64,000 nt of DNA from positions 124,001-188,000 of the forward strand of contig CAWIJL010000009.1 of NCBI GenBank assembly GCA_963836405.1, in the 5' to 3' direction. The first letter of the stretch is position 1; each line of letters opens with the position of its first letter. This DNA comes from CAWIJJ01 sp963836405. GTDB taxonomy: Bacteria > Acidobacteriota > Terriglobia > Bryobacterales > Bryobacteraceae. Under the pieces are notes generated by a model. It did no database searches. It worked only from the letters and a program-made list of their open reading frames with translations, and was not told the DNA's origin. This document shows, piece by piece, positions 1 through 8,880 of the stretch. Both the position numbers and the translations under genes were made by a program.

Positions 1-369
1 CCACCGGTGGATGAAGCCCTGAGGGATTCCACAATCACGCTCACCAATCCGAAGCTTTACCGCAACGGAGCGTTCGCGGCGGACTCGGGCGGAGTCGTGG
101 AAGCTTCCGGGCTTACGGCGAACCTGGAGGTGAAAGGCGTTGGCCGCTTCATCCTGGCAGTGGACCGGCAGACCAATACGAAATACGTCGCGGCCGGCAG
201 GGTTACCGGCAACACGATGGAATTCGAGTTTGGTGGAGAGAGTTACCGCATCGTCTGCACCGCGCCCATCGCAACCGGCACGGAGAGACCGCTTTACGTC
301 TACTTCCGCGGCGGCTCCGCAAGCGGCACCTCGTTCGGCAGCGGCGGTTCTGCCTCCGGATACAAGTGA
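1..369 (+). CDS. 3' end of an unidentified protein (runs off the left edge)
   Basis: The reading frame is open from the first base to a TGA at 367-369, so this is the C-terminal part of a gene that starts outside the window. A GTG at 7 could serve as a start but nothing favours it. The visible residues look like a small beta-rich domain and end in a Gly/Ser-rich tail (about the last 20 residues: G, S, A, F, K), which suggests a surface or secreted protein. No family recognised. It converges on the minus-strand kinase-like gene, with 2 bp between the two stop codons. Confidence 0.5.
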   Translation, partial: PPVDEALRDSTITLTNPKLYRNGAFAADSGGVVEASGLTANLEVKGVGRFILAVDRQTNTKYVAAGRVTGNTMEFEFGGESYRIVCTAPIATGTERPLYVYFRGGSASGTSFGSGGSASGYK

Positions 370-371
370 AG

Positions 372-1334
372 TCAGGGCTCCATTCGCTTCGCGCATTCGG
401 CCAGGTCCGCGGAAATCCGCCGGATACTGGCGTAAGGGGCCAGGGCGCCGAAGGAGAAGCGGCAGAGGACGTCGTTGAGCCTCGCGGGAAGATAGCCGTA
501 GACCTTGCGCAGGTTCATCACCCGGTTGGGAAAAAAGACGGAAGCATCGGCGTCAAGCAGGCGCCCGGAGAGTTCGGGCCTGATACGGAGCGCGTCATGG
601 AAGGTGAGGAAGCCTTTGGCGCAGACGCAGTGGAGGATGTTGCCGGCGCTCCAGATGTCGAACTCGGGCGAGTCCTGGGTGAGGTCGAAATCGATCCATT
701 TGTAGAGACCGGTTTCGCGCTCGATCAGAAGGTGGTCGTTGCGGATGTCGCCGTGACAGAGGCCGGCGTCGTGGAGTTGCCCGATTGCGCCGAGGCTGTC
801 GGCCACGCGGGCAAGGATGCCGGGCAGCAGGGTGCGGCAATACGCTTCGTGGCGAAGCGGCAGGGACTCGATGTAACTGAGCAGGTCGGTGCCGCGGACG
901 AAATCAATGATGCGGACGAGATTGCCGGCGGCGTCGGTCACGGACTTGCCCTGCATGAAGCGACCGTCTTCGCGCACGAGGTCGAGTACCGCGGCCTCTT
1001 TGGCGGGGCTGCGATAACAGCGAATCTCGCGGTCTCCGATGTGCACCTTGAACTGTTCCTCGCAGCCGAGTTTCAATTCGACTGCGCGGCCGGTTTCGAG
1101 GGAGAGCGCGCGCTTGACCCAGAACTTGGGCTGATCGTCGATTCCGAACCGCCCTTCGTGTTCGTTGGAGCGCACCAGGAAATGCTCGCCGCCGAGGCGG
1201 ACGATGTCGCCGCGTTCGATGGACATGCAGTTGGTGGTGTCGTCCCACACGCGGGGATGGGCGGGCGGCGCGTCGCCGGTGAGTGCGGCGGCCCTTTGCC
1301 GGATCCAGGCTTCGGTCTCGGAATCGACGGGCAT
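372..1334 (-). CDS. Protein-kinase-like phosphotransferase
   Basis: About 320 residues. The C-terminal two thirds carry a kinase-fold signature: an HGDIRNDHLL motif that matches the HxDxxxxN catalytic loop of protein and aminoglycoside kinases, followed by WIDFDL in the place of the metal-binding DFG-type motif. Residues about 1-110 form an N-terminal region in which no glycine-rich loop is obvious. The substrate is unknown; it could phosphorylate a protein or a small molecule. It is the last gene of the sat operon, just downstream of a cytidylate-kinase-like/BON protein, so a regulatory role in sulfur metabolism is possible but unproven. An in-frame GTG lies one codon upstream of the chosen ATG. 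Confidence 0.75.
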   Translation of the reverse strand: MPVDSETEAWIRQRAAALTGDAPPAHPRVWDDTTNCMSIERGDIVRLGGEHFLVRSNEHEGRFGIDDQPKFWVKRALSLETGRAVELKLGCEEQFKVHIGDREIRCYRSPAKEAAVLDLVREDGRFMQGKSVTDAAGNLVRIIDFVRGTDLLSYIESLPLRHEAYCRTLLPGILARVADSLGAIGQLHDAGLCHGDIRNDHLLIERETGLYKWIDFDLTQDSPEFDIWSAGNILHCVCAKGFLTFHDALRIRPELSGRLLDADASVFFPNRVMNLRKVYGYLPARLNDVLCRFSFGALAPYASIRRISADLAECAKRMEP

Positions 1335-1355
1335 CACGGAGGAGTCGAGTGGAGC

Positions 1356-2165
1356 TTATCTTAACGCGTCGACGGAGAATGGCGCCGCTTGAACCGTTAC
1401 CGCGCTGACACCCGGGAGGGACTTGGCCACGCGTTCGATGGCGACGCGATCCTCCTCGCAATCGCCGCGGATCAGGATGGAGCCGTCGCGGGATTCCACC
1501 TCGACCTCCAGGTTTAGGGTGTAGGGATCCTGGACGAGGGCGGCGCGCACGGCGCAGGCCAGGGCGAAATCGTTCATCGCGTCGCGACCTTCGGCAGTGA
1601 ACTCGAAGGCACCGGAGGCGACCAGGGAAGCTACCGCGGCGGAGGCCTGTTCGACGCTGATCCGTTCCAGGTTGATGATGAAGTCGTAGAGGGAGGGTTC
1701 GTTCCAATCCAGGCCGTAGAGGAACTGAGTCCATTTGCGGCGGTCGCGGTCGAGCGATTCGACGTGGTCGGCGGCCTCGGCGCGGCTCAAATGTAGGCGC
1801 TCCTCGGCCAGGCGCACGCGGTGCGCGGCGGGTGTGGTGATGCGCAGGCGGAGCAGGCCGGGCACGCCTTTGAGAAGCAGGTGCCCGGCGAGCCCGTGGT
1901 ATACGGCACAGCCGGCGCGAACCTCCGCGGCGAGCGCGGCCTGGATGAGCGCGAGGTAGATGTAGCGGGTGTGGTTAAACCGGCCGGGGAAGGCGGGCGG
2001 CAATTCGAGCGCCGCCCGCAGGTCGTACTCGGAAACGCGTGAGGTGGCGGCTTTCCGCACGAGCATGTCGCGATCGATGCAGCGATAGTTCAGGCGTTTG
2101 GCAAGGCACTCGGCCAGCGCCTTACCGCCGGCGAAGGTTCCGCGCGAAATGGTGATGATAGCCAC
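1356..2165 (-). CDS. Cytidylate-kinase-like protein with C-terminal BON domain (copy A)
   Basis: A 269-residue protein with a GTG start. The N-terminal 190 residues resemble the Cytidylate_kin2 (AAA_26-type) family: ITISRGTFAGGKALAECLA at the P-loop, then CIDRDML and a conserved DRDRRKW stretch. The P-loop ends GGKA instead of GK[ST], so true NMP-kinase activity is uncertain. Residues about 200-265 form a BON-like domain (LEVEVESRDGSILIRGDC, then a PGVSAV turn), a fold that usually binds membranes or ligands. A paralogue with the same architecture lies at 21997-22806. It sits 6 bp after mdh in the sat operon. Role unknown; a nucleotide-sensing regulator is one reading. Confidence 0.75.
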   Translation of the reverse strand: MAIITISRGTFAGGKALAECLAKRLNYRCIDRDMLVRKAATSRVSEYDLRAALELPPAFPGRFNHTRYIYLALIQAALAAEVRAGCAVYHGLAGHLLLKGVPGLLRLRITTPAAHRVRLAEERLHLSRAEAADHVESLDRDRRKWTQFLYGLDWNEPSLYDFIINLERISVEQASAAVASLVASGAFEFTAEGRDAMNDFALACAVRAALVQDPYTLNLEVEVESRDGSILIRGDCEEDRVAIERVAKSLPGVSAVTVQAAPFSVDALR

Positions 2166-2171
2166 GGACGG

Positions 2172-3122
2172 TCAGACCGTCACTGCGGCGGCCAGCTTCG
2201 GCGCCATGATCTCGACCAATTCCCGGACGGCGGCGGCGCTGTTGTGGAGCGCGGCGAGTTCCGTTTCGGTCAGTTTGGCCTCGAAGATTTTCTCGACGCC
2301 GCGCGCGCCGAGTTTCACGGGCACTCCGGCGAACAGGTTCTGAATGCCGTACTCGCCTTCGAGCAGGACCGAGCACGGGAAGACGCGTTTGCGATCGTGC
2401 AGGATCGCTTCCACCATCTCGGCCACGGCCGCGGAGGGGGCGTAGTAGGCGCTGCCCGTCTTGAGATATTTGACGATCTCGGCGCCGCCGCTGCGGGTGC
2501 GCGCCACGAGGCGGTCAATGTCGGCCGCATCCATCAGGTCGGTCAAGGGCAGTCCGGCGACACTGCTGTAGCGGACCAGCGGCACCATGGTATCGCCGTG
2601 GCCGCCCATCACGAAGGCGGTGACATCCTCCGCCGAGACATCAAGCGCCTCGGCAATGAAGGTGCGGAAACGGGCCGTATCGAGGATACCGGCCATGCCG
2701 ATGACGCGGTTCTTCGGGAAGCCGCTGACCGCGTGGGCCACGTGGCACATGGCATCGAGCGGGTTGGTGACTACGATGAGGATCGATTCCGGCGAGTATT
2801 TCACCACCTGTTCGACGGTGGCGCGGACGATATCGTAGTTGGCCCAGAGCAGGTCGTCGCGGCTCATCCCCGGTTTGCGCGCAAAACCGGCGGTGATCAC
2901 GACGATGTCCGAGCCGGCGGTGGCGGCGTAGTCGTTGCAACCGCTCACGCGCACATCGAAGCCCGAGACGGGCACGGCTTCGAGGATATCCAGCGCTTTG
3001 CCCTGGGGAATGCCCTCCAGCACGTCCACCACAACGACGTCGGCCAACCCCTTGTCAGCCAGGCGGACGGCGCAACTGGCGCCCACGTTTCCGGCTCCCA
3101 CTACGGTCACTTTCTTTCGCAT
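2172..3122 (-). CDS. mdh: Malate dehydrogenase
   Basis: 316 residues, the usual length for the LDH-like (type 3) malate dehydrogenases that convert malate and oxaloacetate with NAD(H) in the TCA cycle. Visible: the Rossmann loop GAGNVGASCA, the substrate-loop arginines in ARKPGMSRDDLL, the NPLDAM motif, and the catalytic histidine in GGHGDTMVPL. A clear GGAG lies 5-8 bases before the ATG. Its place inside a sat-led operon, together with a citrate synthase 17 kb away in the same cluster, ties central carbon oxidation to the sulfur pathway. Confidence 0.95.
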   Translation of the reverse strand: MRKKVTVVGAGNVGASCAVRLADKGLADVVVVDVLEGIPQGKALDILEAVPVSGFDVRVSGCNDYAATAGSDIVVITAGFARKPGMSRDDLLWANYDIVRATVEQVVKYSPESILIVVTNPLDAMCHVAHAVSGFPKNRVIGMAGILDTARFRTFIAEALDVSAEDVTAFVMGGHGDTMVPLVRYSSVAGLPLTDLMDAADIDRLVARTRSGGAEIVKYLKTGSAYYAPSAAVAEMVEAILHDRKRVFPCSVLLEGEYGIQNLFAGVPVKLGARGVEKIFEAKLTETELAALHNSAAAVRELVEIMAPKLAAAVTV

Positions 3123-3145
3123 GTCGACTCCTTTCTAAATTCGCA

Positions 3146-4135
3146 TTACTGCCGGGCGATCCGATCCAGTTGCGCTCGAGCGAGCTGCATGTAACGGACT
3201 TCGCCGCAGGATTCGAAGGCCGCAACGGCCTTTTCGAGACAGGCCAACGCGCCTTCCGGAGCGGCGCCCGGCGATCCGGGTTGCAGGCGGTGAAACGCCA
3301 GGGCGCGGTTGTACTGGGTAATGCCGTAGGCGCGGCTGCCCGGGTCGCGGGACTGCAAACCAAGCGCGCGGTCAAAATGCCGGAGGGCGCGCCGGGCATT
3401 GCGGGCGGCGGAACCCTCGCCGGTCCCGGGCAGGGACAGGTAAGCGTTGCCGAGATTGCAATGCAGCGCCGCGCTTCGGCATGGCGGGCAGATCCGGAGC
3501 GCCCGCTGGTAGCAGCGAATACTCTGTTTGACGTTGTCCCCGGGGCCGCCGGAGGAGAGGCGGCGATAGGCGCTGCCCAGGTTTTCGAGCAGAGCCGCGT
3601 GCCGTTCCGGATCATGATCGCGAGTGCGCACGCGCAGCGCCTCCTCGTAGTGGCCGACCGCTTCGTGCCAGCGGTCTTCGCCGGCAATTTCGGAAACGTC
3701 GCAGAAGCAGTTCCCGAGATTGAACTGCGTGCGCGCCAGTTCACCGGGCATGCCGAGAGAGCGGTAAATGGCGGCGGCCTCGCGGAGGCAATCGATGGAA
3801 GCCTGGAGGGCCGTCACGGCCGTCACGGTGCGGCTGCGGCGGAGTACGTCGCCGAGGGCGTCGAGAATGACGGCGCGGGTCAGATCCGCATTGTCCCCGG
3901 ACAGCCGGAGCGCCTGCCGGAAGTATTGCGCGGCAAGATCCGGGTGAACCTCCTGGTGCGGACGGCAAGCGCCGGCGTGGCAAATGCCGAGACGGTAGTA
4001 CAAGGCGAAATCGCCCGGCCGGTTCTGCACGGCCTTTTCGAGCAGATGAACGGCATCCGCGCACCGGCCTTCCGCACATGCTTTTCCGACACCTTCGAGC
4101 CGTCGATCGAGCATTGCCGGACTTTCCGCGCGCAT
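3146..4135 (-). CDS. Tetratricopeptide-repeat protein
   Basis: About 329 residues from the ATG at 4135. A longer frame to 4246 would run into the upstream cytochrome gene and adds only a low-complexity Arg/Pro leader, so the inner ATG is preferred. The chain holds TPR-like helical pairs nearly end to end, for example ALYYRLGICHAG, TQFNLGNCF, NLGSAYRRL, LHCNLGNAYLSL and ITQYNRALAFHRL. No signal peptide or membrane segment is seen, so it is probably cytoplasmic. TPR proteins are scaffolds; between the six-heme cytochrome and mdh it may help assemble the Tmc-like redox module, but this is only inferred from position. Confidence 0.85.
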   Translation of the reverse strand: MRAESPAMLDRRLEGVGKACAEGRCADAVHLLEKAVQNRPGDFALYYRLGICHAGACRPHQEVHPDLAAQYFRQALRLSGDNADLTRAVILDALGDVLRRSRTVTAVTALQASIDCLREAAAIYRSLGMPGELARTQFNLGNCFCDVSEIAGEDRWHEAVGHYEEALRVRTRDHDPERHAALLENLGSAYRRLSSGGPGDNVKQSIRCYQRALRICPPCRSAALHCNLGNAYLSLPGTGEGSAARNARRALRHFDRALGLQSRDPGSRAYGITQYNRALAFHRLQPGSPGAAPEGALACLEKAVAAFESCGEVRYMQLARAQLDRIARQ

Positions 4136-4157
4136 AAGGCGCGCCTTCGAGAAAACG

Positions 4158-5057
4158 CTACCTGAGGACGGCAACGGGCGCGGCGCTCTTACCGGGCAGA
4201 CCGAGGCCGTCCTGAAACTTCCGTTGGTCCTTGTGGCACCAGGCACAGCCGGACATTTCGGCCGACATTTCCGCGTGGCACCCTACACATAAACGATGCA
4301 TGGCGAAAGCGTAACCGGGTGCGGCGTATTGCTTCACCACGATTGCGGATCCGGCGGGGATGAGGTCATTGTGGCACTTGACGCAGCGGACGGAGGTGGC
4401 AGTTTGCCGGTCGCGCGCCGCCGGGTGGCAGTCCACGCACGTCTTTTTGCCTCCCGCGGGAGAGGCATGCCAGTCGTGAGGAAATGCCGCGGCCGGCCGG
4501 AACAGATCGCGATGGCATTCCGAACAGGCTGTATTGCGATCGCGGGGGAGATTCATGTGATGGCAACTCGCGCAGGAGTCCTTGCCTCCGCCCATGTCCT
4601 GGTGCTTCTCATGGGAGAAGCGGACGCCGCGGCCGTCGAGGCGCGCGTCGATGAGGAGGTCGCTGCCGCCGCGGGCGCGGTGGACGGGGGTGGGGCGGCC
4701 CTGCGAGGGGTCCCCGAAGAGGGCAAAGCCGGCAGCGGCGGCCAGAACGAAAGCGAGCGAATGCGTGGTGCGGGAAGCCACCCGGTGGACGCCCAGCCAG
4801 GTTCTGTCCACGGGGTTGAACTCGGGCATTCGCAGCGCCTCGTCGCGCTGTCCGCGCTGGTGCCACGTTTCGCGCAGAAACAGAAGCAGGACGGCGGCGA
4901 GGGCCAGCACGCCGCCTCCAACCACGATTTCGGCCCAGCGGGGCCAATCGAATTCGCCTCCGGGCTTGAGCAGGGCGAAGGCCCGCGTGACCGTGACCGA
5001 GAGGGCGAGGCCGCTCACCGCCCACAGCGCGAGTTTCAACCGGTGAATGTTCTTCAT
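4158..5057 (-). CDS. Membrane-anchored six-heme c-type cytochrome (Tmc module)
   Basis: 299 residues. Two hydrophobic segments (about residues 8-27 and 44-61) and a third near 100-115 anchor the N-terminus. The remainder is periplasmic in character with six CxxCH heme sites (CASCH, CSECH, CVDCH, CVKCH, CVGCH, CAWCH) and extra histidines in FSHEKH and FPHDWH that suit bis-His ligation. It overlaps the membrane cytochrome-b gene by ATGA. In sulfate reducers TmcA, the partner of TmcB and TmcC, is a soluble tetraheme cytochrome c3. A six-heme membrane-bound version is therefore unusual and could exchange electrons between the periplasm and the quinone pool or cytoplasm. Confidence 0.85.
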   Translation of the reverse strand: MKNIHRLKLALWAVSGLALSVTVTRAFALLKPGGEFDWPRWAEIVVGGGVLALAAVLLLFLRETWHQRGQRDEALRMPEFNPVDRTWLGVHRVASRTTHSLAFVLAAAAGFALFGDPSQGRPTPVHRARGGSDLLIDARLDGRGVRFSHEKHQDMGGGKDSCASCHHMNLPRDRNTACSECHRDLFRPAAAFPHDWHASPAGGKKTCVDCHPAARDRQTATSVRCVKCHNDLIPAGSAIVVKQYAAPGYAFAMHRLCVGCHAEMSAEMSGCAWCHKDQRKFQDGLGLPGKSAAPVAVLR

Positions 5058-5830
5058 CGGGCAACCCCTTGCATTTCGGCGGAGTCCGGACGGGACGGCG
5101 GGTCGAGCCTGGCGTTAGGCACCCAGGAGGGACGGTCCGCATAGCCGAGGGTTGCGGCCACCCGATCTCCGGCTCCGGGGGGAAACTTCCAGGCCACCGC
5201 CGTAACGGCCTGCGAGAGGGGCGCCAGCACGCAGTGCGCGAGCTTGGTGAACGGGACCATCAACAGGATGGCGTCGGCCGAGTAGATATGCACGAACATC
5301 AGAACCTGGTACGTTCGCGGGTTCACGGTGAGGTTCGCGCAGACGTAGCCGGTGACGAAGGGAACCACCAGAAGCAGGGGCCACATGAAATCCTGGCCGC
5401 GGCTGATGAGGCGCGCTCCGGAATGGAACACTCGACCGCCGAGCAGGCCAAGACCGGTGACCACGACGATGATGGTGAGCCAGTTGGCGATTGACAGGGG
5501 AATGGCCGGCCAGGCAAAGCCGATGAAACGCTTCCACAGCAGGACGTGGGCGGTGAAGAAGAGCGGAACGCTGAGCAGCCCTACGTGAAACAGCAGCGAG
5601 AGGCCGCCGTAGACAGGCCGCCGGCGCCAGAAGCGGCCCACCGGCAGCAGCCACGCCGCAGTTTGCCGCGCGACCTGGCTCCAGGGAACGATCCGATCCG
5701 CGCTGCGCCGGTAGGACTGCGCAAGACCGGTGATGGTGAGCAGCAGGATCCGAAGCAGCCCCAGCACCATGAGGGAGAACGCCAGCCGGAACAACGGGCC
5801 GCGACCGAACTCAATCCATGCATCCACTTG
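5054..5830 (-). CDS. tmcC: Membrane cytochrome b subunit, TmcC/DsrM/NarI-like
   Basis: About 258 residues from a GTG with AGGTGG seven bases upstream; a TTG at 5854 overlapping the tmcB stop is the alternative. Five hydrophobic helices are visible (segments beginning MVLGLLRILL, LLFHVGLLS, ANWLTIIVV, FMWPLLLVV, VHIYSADAIL), with histidines in helices 2 and 5 as candidate b-heme ligands, as in the NarI-like family. It lies between the HdrD-like gene and the six-heme cytochrome with ATGA coupling on one side. It should pass electrons between quinone or periplasmic cytochrome and the HdrD-like subunit. The symbol is by architecture; a DsrM paralogue is equally compatible. Confidence 0.75.
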   Translation of the reverse strand, partial: QVDAWIEFGRGPLFRLAFSLMVLGLLRILLLTITGLAQSYRRSADRIVPWSQVARQTAAWLLPVGRFWRRRPVYGGLSLLFHVGLLSVPLFFTAHVLLWKRFIGFAWPAIPLSIANWLTIIVVVTGLGLLGGRVFHSGARLISRGQDFMWPLLLVVPFVTGYVCANLTVNPRTYQVLMFVHIYSADAILLMVPFTKLAHCVLAPLSQAVTAVAWKFPPGAGDRVAATLGYADRPSWVPNARLDPPSRPDSAEMQGVAR

Positions 5831-5850
5831 GAATCCACCTCGCAAAAACG

Positions 5851-7263
5851 TCAATCGAAAACGATGGCTTTGTATAGCAGATCGTGCAGCCCGACGATTT
5901 GGCAGTCGATCTGGTGGTGCTCCATCAGCTCACGCAATTGTTTTTTGCAATTAGCGCACGGGGCCACGCAGTATTTGGCTCCGGTGGCGCGGATCTGGTC
6001 GGCCTTCATGCGGCCGCCGACCATCATGCGGTAAGGACGGATCTCGTCGATCGAGACCGTTCCGCCGCCGCCGCCGCAACAGATGTTGTTTCGGCCTCCG
6101 GGCGTCATCTCCACGAAGTTCTTGCAGAAGGCCTTGAGCAGCTCGCGAGGCTGATCGACGATCCAACCGTTGCGCGCCAGGTTGCACGGGTCGTGATAAG
6201 TGACCGGCTCGTCGATGGTATCCGGCGCGAGTTTCAGCCGGCCGGTCTTCCACGACTGGTAGGTATATTCGAGGAAGTTAACGGCGGGGATGGACTCGCG
6301 GCCGTCGCCGCTGAAAGCCGGATAGAACGTCTTGGCGGTGCGCGAGGCGTGGCCGCACTCGCCGATCAGAAGCTTCTTGACCTTGAGGCGGCGGGCCTCG
6401 GCGACCACCTTCCTGATGACGCTCTCAAGCATGTGATCGCTGTAAAAGAGGCCGTAGTTGATGCCATCGAAGTAGCCGGTGCCGACGGTCCAGGAGTCGC
6501 CCGTGGCGCGGAACACGGCGGCGTTGCCCATGAGGGTGTCGGCTTCCATGAGGAAGTCGGAGACGGCGGGGAGGAACAAATATTCGGCGCCTTCGCGGTC
6601 GATGGGGAAGGGGATGTCGATACCCTTTTCCTCCTGCATCTCGTCGCTGAGGAATTCGAGGCTGTCGAGGAGGGCCGCCACGGGCACGGCGGACGTATTG
6701 CCGGAGGCGCCGGTCAACTGCTCACGCCCGCTGACCACCAAGGCGCGGGGCGCGATTCCGATTTCCGAGAGGATGTAGCGTCCGAGGTGCGTGATGAGGC
6801 CGTGATCGACGCCGACCGGGCATTCGAGCGAGCAGCGGCGGCAGGCGGTGCAGTTGTAGAATGCCGCCGCCATTTCCTGGATCTTTTCGTCGGTGAGCCC
6901 GGGATCGCCGAGGAGGCGGCCGCGCAGAATGCCGGAGACGGTGAAATGGCGGCGATAGACGGAGAGAAGGAGTTCGGAGCGATAGCAGGGGACATCGCGG
7001 TCGTCGCCGGTGGCGAGATAGACCTGGCAGCTTGCGGCGCAGCGCGCGCACTTGGCGGAAACGCGGATGTAATGGTCGAGGGCCAGCCGGTAATTGGTGT
7101 GCTTCAGGATAGCCGCAAAGGCTTCGAGAAAGCGGCGCGGCCGGTCGTGCACATCGAAATCCTCGACATGATAGCGAACGGGGAGGCGCTGTTTGCGGAC
7201 GACCTCCTCCTTTTTCGGAGTCGCGAACGCTTCCTGCCGTTCCTCTGTTGTTAGCGGCCGCAT
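5851..7263 (-). CDS. tmcB: HdrD-like iron-sulfur subunit, TmcB/DsrK-like
   Basis: 470 residues, cytoplasmic. Two ferredoxin-type sites lie in the N-terminal half (CARCAASCQVY near residue 71 and CTACRRCSLECPVG near 137). Two CCG-type cysteine patches follow (HDPCNLARNG near 357 and NICCGGGGGTVS near 394), ending in CVAPCANCKKQ; CCG patches bind the noncubane [4Fe-4S] cluster in HdrB/HdrD, DsrK and TmcB. It is homologous to the DsrK at 39818-41429 but clearly distinct. It starts at an ATG with GGAG nine bases upstream, just after sat. With TmcC and the cytochrome it forms a second DsrMK-like complex, possibly for DsrC trisulfide or another disulfide. Confidence 0.85.
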   Translation of the reverse strand: MRPLTTEERQEAFATPKKEEVVRKQRLPVRYHVEDFDVHDRPRRFLEAFAAILKHTNYRLALDHYIRVSAKCARCAASCQVYLATGDDRDVPCYRSELLLSVYRRHFTVSGILRGRLLGDPGLTDEKIQEMAAAFYNCTACRRCSLECPVGVDHGLITHLGRYILSEIGIAPRALVVSGREQLTGASGNTSAVPVAALLDSLEFLSDEMQEEKGIDIPFPIDREGAEYLFLPAVSDFLMEADTLMGNAAVFRATGDSWTVGTGYFDGINYGLFYSDHMLESVIRKVVAEARRLKVKKLLIGECGHASRTAKTFYPAFSGDGRESIPAVNFLEYTYQSWKTGRLKLAPDTIDEPVTYHDPCNLARNGWIVDQPRELLKAFCKNFVEMTPGGRNNICCGGGGGTVSIDEIRPYRMMVGGRMKADQIRATGAKYCVAPCANCKKQLRELMEHHQIDCQIVGLHDLLYKAIVFD

Positions 7264-7321
7264 AGCTCTGCTCCTGATGACTGGAGGGGCGCCCCGCCGC
7301 GTAAGCGGAGCGCCCGATCAA

Positions 7322-8590
7322 CTACTTTTTGTCTGCTCCTCCCGTGGCGAAGCCGTGGAGCTTCACTTCCACTTTCTCTTCCAGGCTGTCGTAGTACTCC
7401 TTGAGGATGGCGATGACTTCCGGCCGCGAGAACTCCGCCGGGACCGGTTTGCCTTCGCTCATGAGTTTCCGCAACAGCGTTCCGGAGAGCAGCAGGCGGG
7501 CGCCGCCTTTGTACTTGCCGTTCTCGTCGATGACGGCCTTGCTTTCGTGCGGGCAGGTCTTCATGGAAGCCATGGAGCCGCACTCGTAGCAGTAGAACGT
7601 CCAGTCCATGCAGAGGGGCTGGAGGAGCAGGGCTCCGGGCGGGACTTCGTTGAAGATCTTCTGCGCGTCGAAGGGGCCGTAGTAATCGCCGACGCCGGCG
7701 TGATCGCGCCCTACGATCAGGTGCGTGCAGCCATAATTCTGGCGGAACACGGCGTGCAGCAGGGCCTCGCGCGGACCGGCGTAGCGCATCTCCATGGGGT
7801 AGCCGCCCTGAATCACGCGGTCCTTGCGGAAATACTTGTTCACCAGCGCGTCGATGGCTTTCACGCGGGTCTCGGCGGGAATGTCGCCGGGTTTCAGCTT
7901 GCCGACGAGCTGATGGATGTAGACGCCGTCGCAGACTTCGATCGCGATCCACGCCAGGTAGGCATGGGAATTGTGCATGGGGTTGCGAAGCTGGAGTGCC
8001 GCCACGGTGGTCCAGCCGCGCTCGGCGAATGACTGCCGCGCCTCCGCCGGACGCTGGTAGATGCCCTTGAACATCTCGGGGTAGAAGGACTCGGAGACTA
8101 CTTGTACGGGGCCGGCCAGATTAACGCCGCCCTGCTCCATTACCTTCTGCACGCCGGGATGGGCGGGATCCGCTGTCCGGAAGATCTGCTTGCACTCGAG
8201 TTCCTTGTCGATTGCGTATTTTTCGGCAATCTTCATGGTGCCCATGATGGACTCGGTCTCGACGTCCCACAGCGCCACCTCGTCACCCACGCTGACGGAT
8301 TTGGCATAATCCTCCTCGGCGGAGAGGGTGATGGGAATGGGCCAGAAGAGTCCGTCCCTGGTGGGCATGCGGTACGACTCGCAGCAGCCGAGCCAGTCGT
8401 CGTGTCCCATGAAGCCGTCGAGGGGGGTGAAGGCGCCGATACCCATCATGATGAGGTCGCCGGTTTCACGGCTGGTCATCGGCACTTTCTTCAGTTGCCC
8501 GGCTTTGCGGATCTCCTCCTGCCGGGCTTCACCCTCCAGTAACAAGGGACGCAACTCACCGCCCCCATGTGGAAGAATCAGGTTGCTCAT
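7322..8590 (-). CDS. sat: Sulfate adenylyltransferase (ATP sulfurylase)
   Basis: 422 residues from the ATG at 8590, which has GGAGG seven bases upstream; a frame extended to 8662 lacks this site. The enzyme interconverts sulfate plus ATP with APS plus pyrophosphate. Visible: the nucleotide-binding motif QLRNPMHNSHAYL, GRDHAGVGDYYGPFDA, and the cysteine-rich stretch CYECGSMASMKTCPH that binds zinc in related dissimilatory enzymes. The homo-oligomeric Sat form, not CysDN, fits dissimilatory sulfur metabolism. It heads the minus-strand operon that runs to 372 and is divergent from the MerR-like regulator. Confidence 0.97.
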   Translation of the reverse strand: MSNLILPHGGGELRPLLLEGEARQEEIRKAGQLKKVPMTSRETGDLIMMGIGAFTPLDGFMGHDDWLGCCESYRMPTRDGLFWPIPITLSAEEDYAKSVSVGDEVALWDVETESIMGTMKIAEKYAIDKELECKQIFRTADPAHPGVQKVMEQGGVNLAGPVQVVSESFYPEMFKGIYQRPAEARQSFAERGWTTVAALQLRNPMHNSHAYLAWIAIEVCDGVYIHQLVGKLKPGDIPAETRVKAIDALVNKYFRKDRVIQGGYPMEMRYAGPREALLHAVFRQNYGCTHLIVGRDHAGVGDYYGPFDAQKIFNEVPPGALLLQPLCMDWTFYCYECGSMASMKTCPHESKAVIDENGKYKGGARLLLSGTLLRKLMSEGKPVPAEFSRPEVIAILKEYYDSLEEKVEVKLHGFATGGADKK

Positions 8591-8880
8591 CGATTGCCTC
8601 CTGTCCGAAAGATCCTGTTTACCAGGTCTAAATTTTGGAGTTTCAGTTATTAACCTCCTCAATCATAGAGCGGGAAAAGCGAAAAGTCATCGAAATTCTG
8701 AGCTTGCAAATGTTGTTTAAATACTCAGAAACATTGGAGTTAGTTGTGGAGGATGGGGCAAATGCAGAAACCGCCGCGAGGCCGCACCCGCAACCGGAGA
8801 ATCCAGAAAATCAGGCCGGAATATCATTGATCCCGACCCCCGAAGTGCGGATAATATGAACAGCAGACGGAGGCGATTCG
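8591..8880. promoter_or_regulatory. Divergent control region between sat and the MerR-like regulator
   Basis: 290 bp, visibly more AT-rich than the flanking genes. Two signals stand out. At 8616-8640 an element TGTTTACCAGGTCTAAATTT resembles the palindromic site before marR-aprBA (24868-24896); they share ACCAGGTYTAAATT. At 8696-8702 and 8724-8730 there is a 7-bp inverted repeat TTCTGAG/CTCAGAA with a 21-bp spacer, possibly an operator for the divergent regulator. GGAGG elements precede both starts. No sigma-70 boxes are assigned with confidence. Confidence 0.5.
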
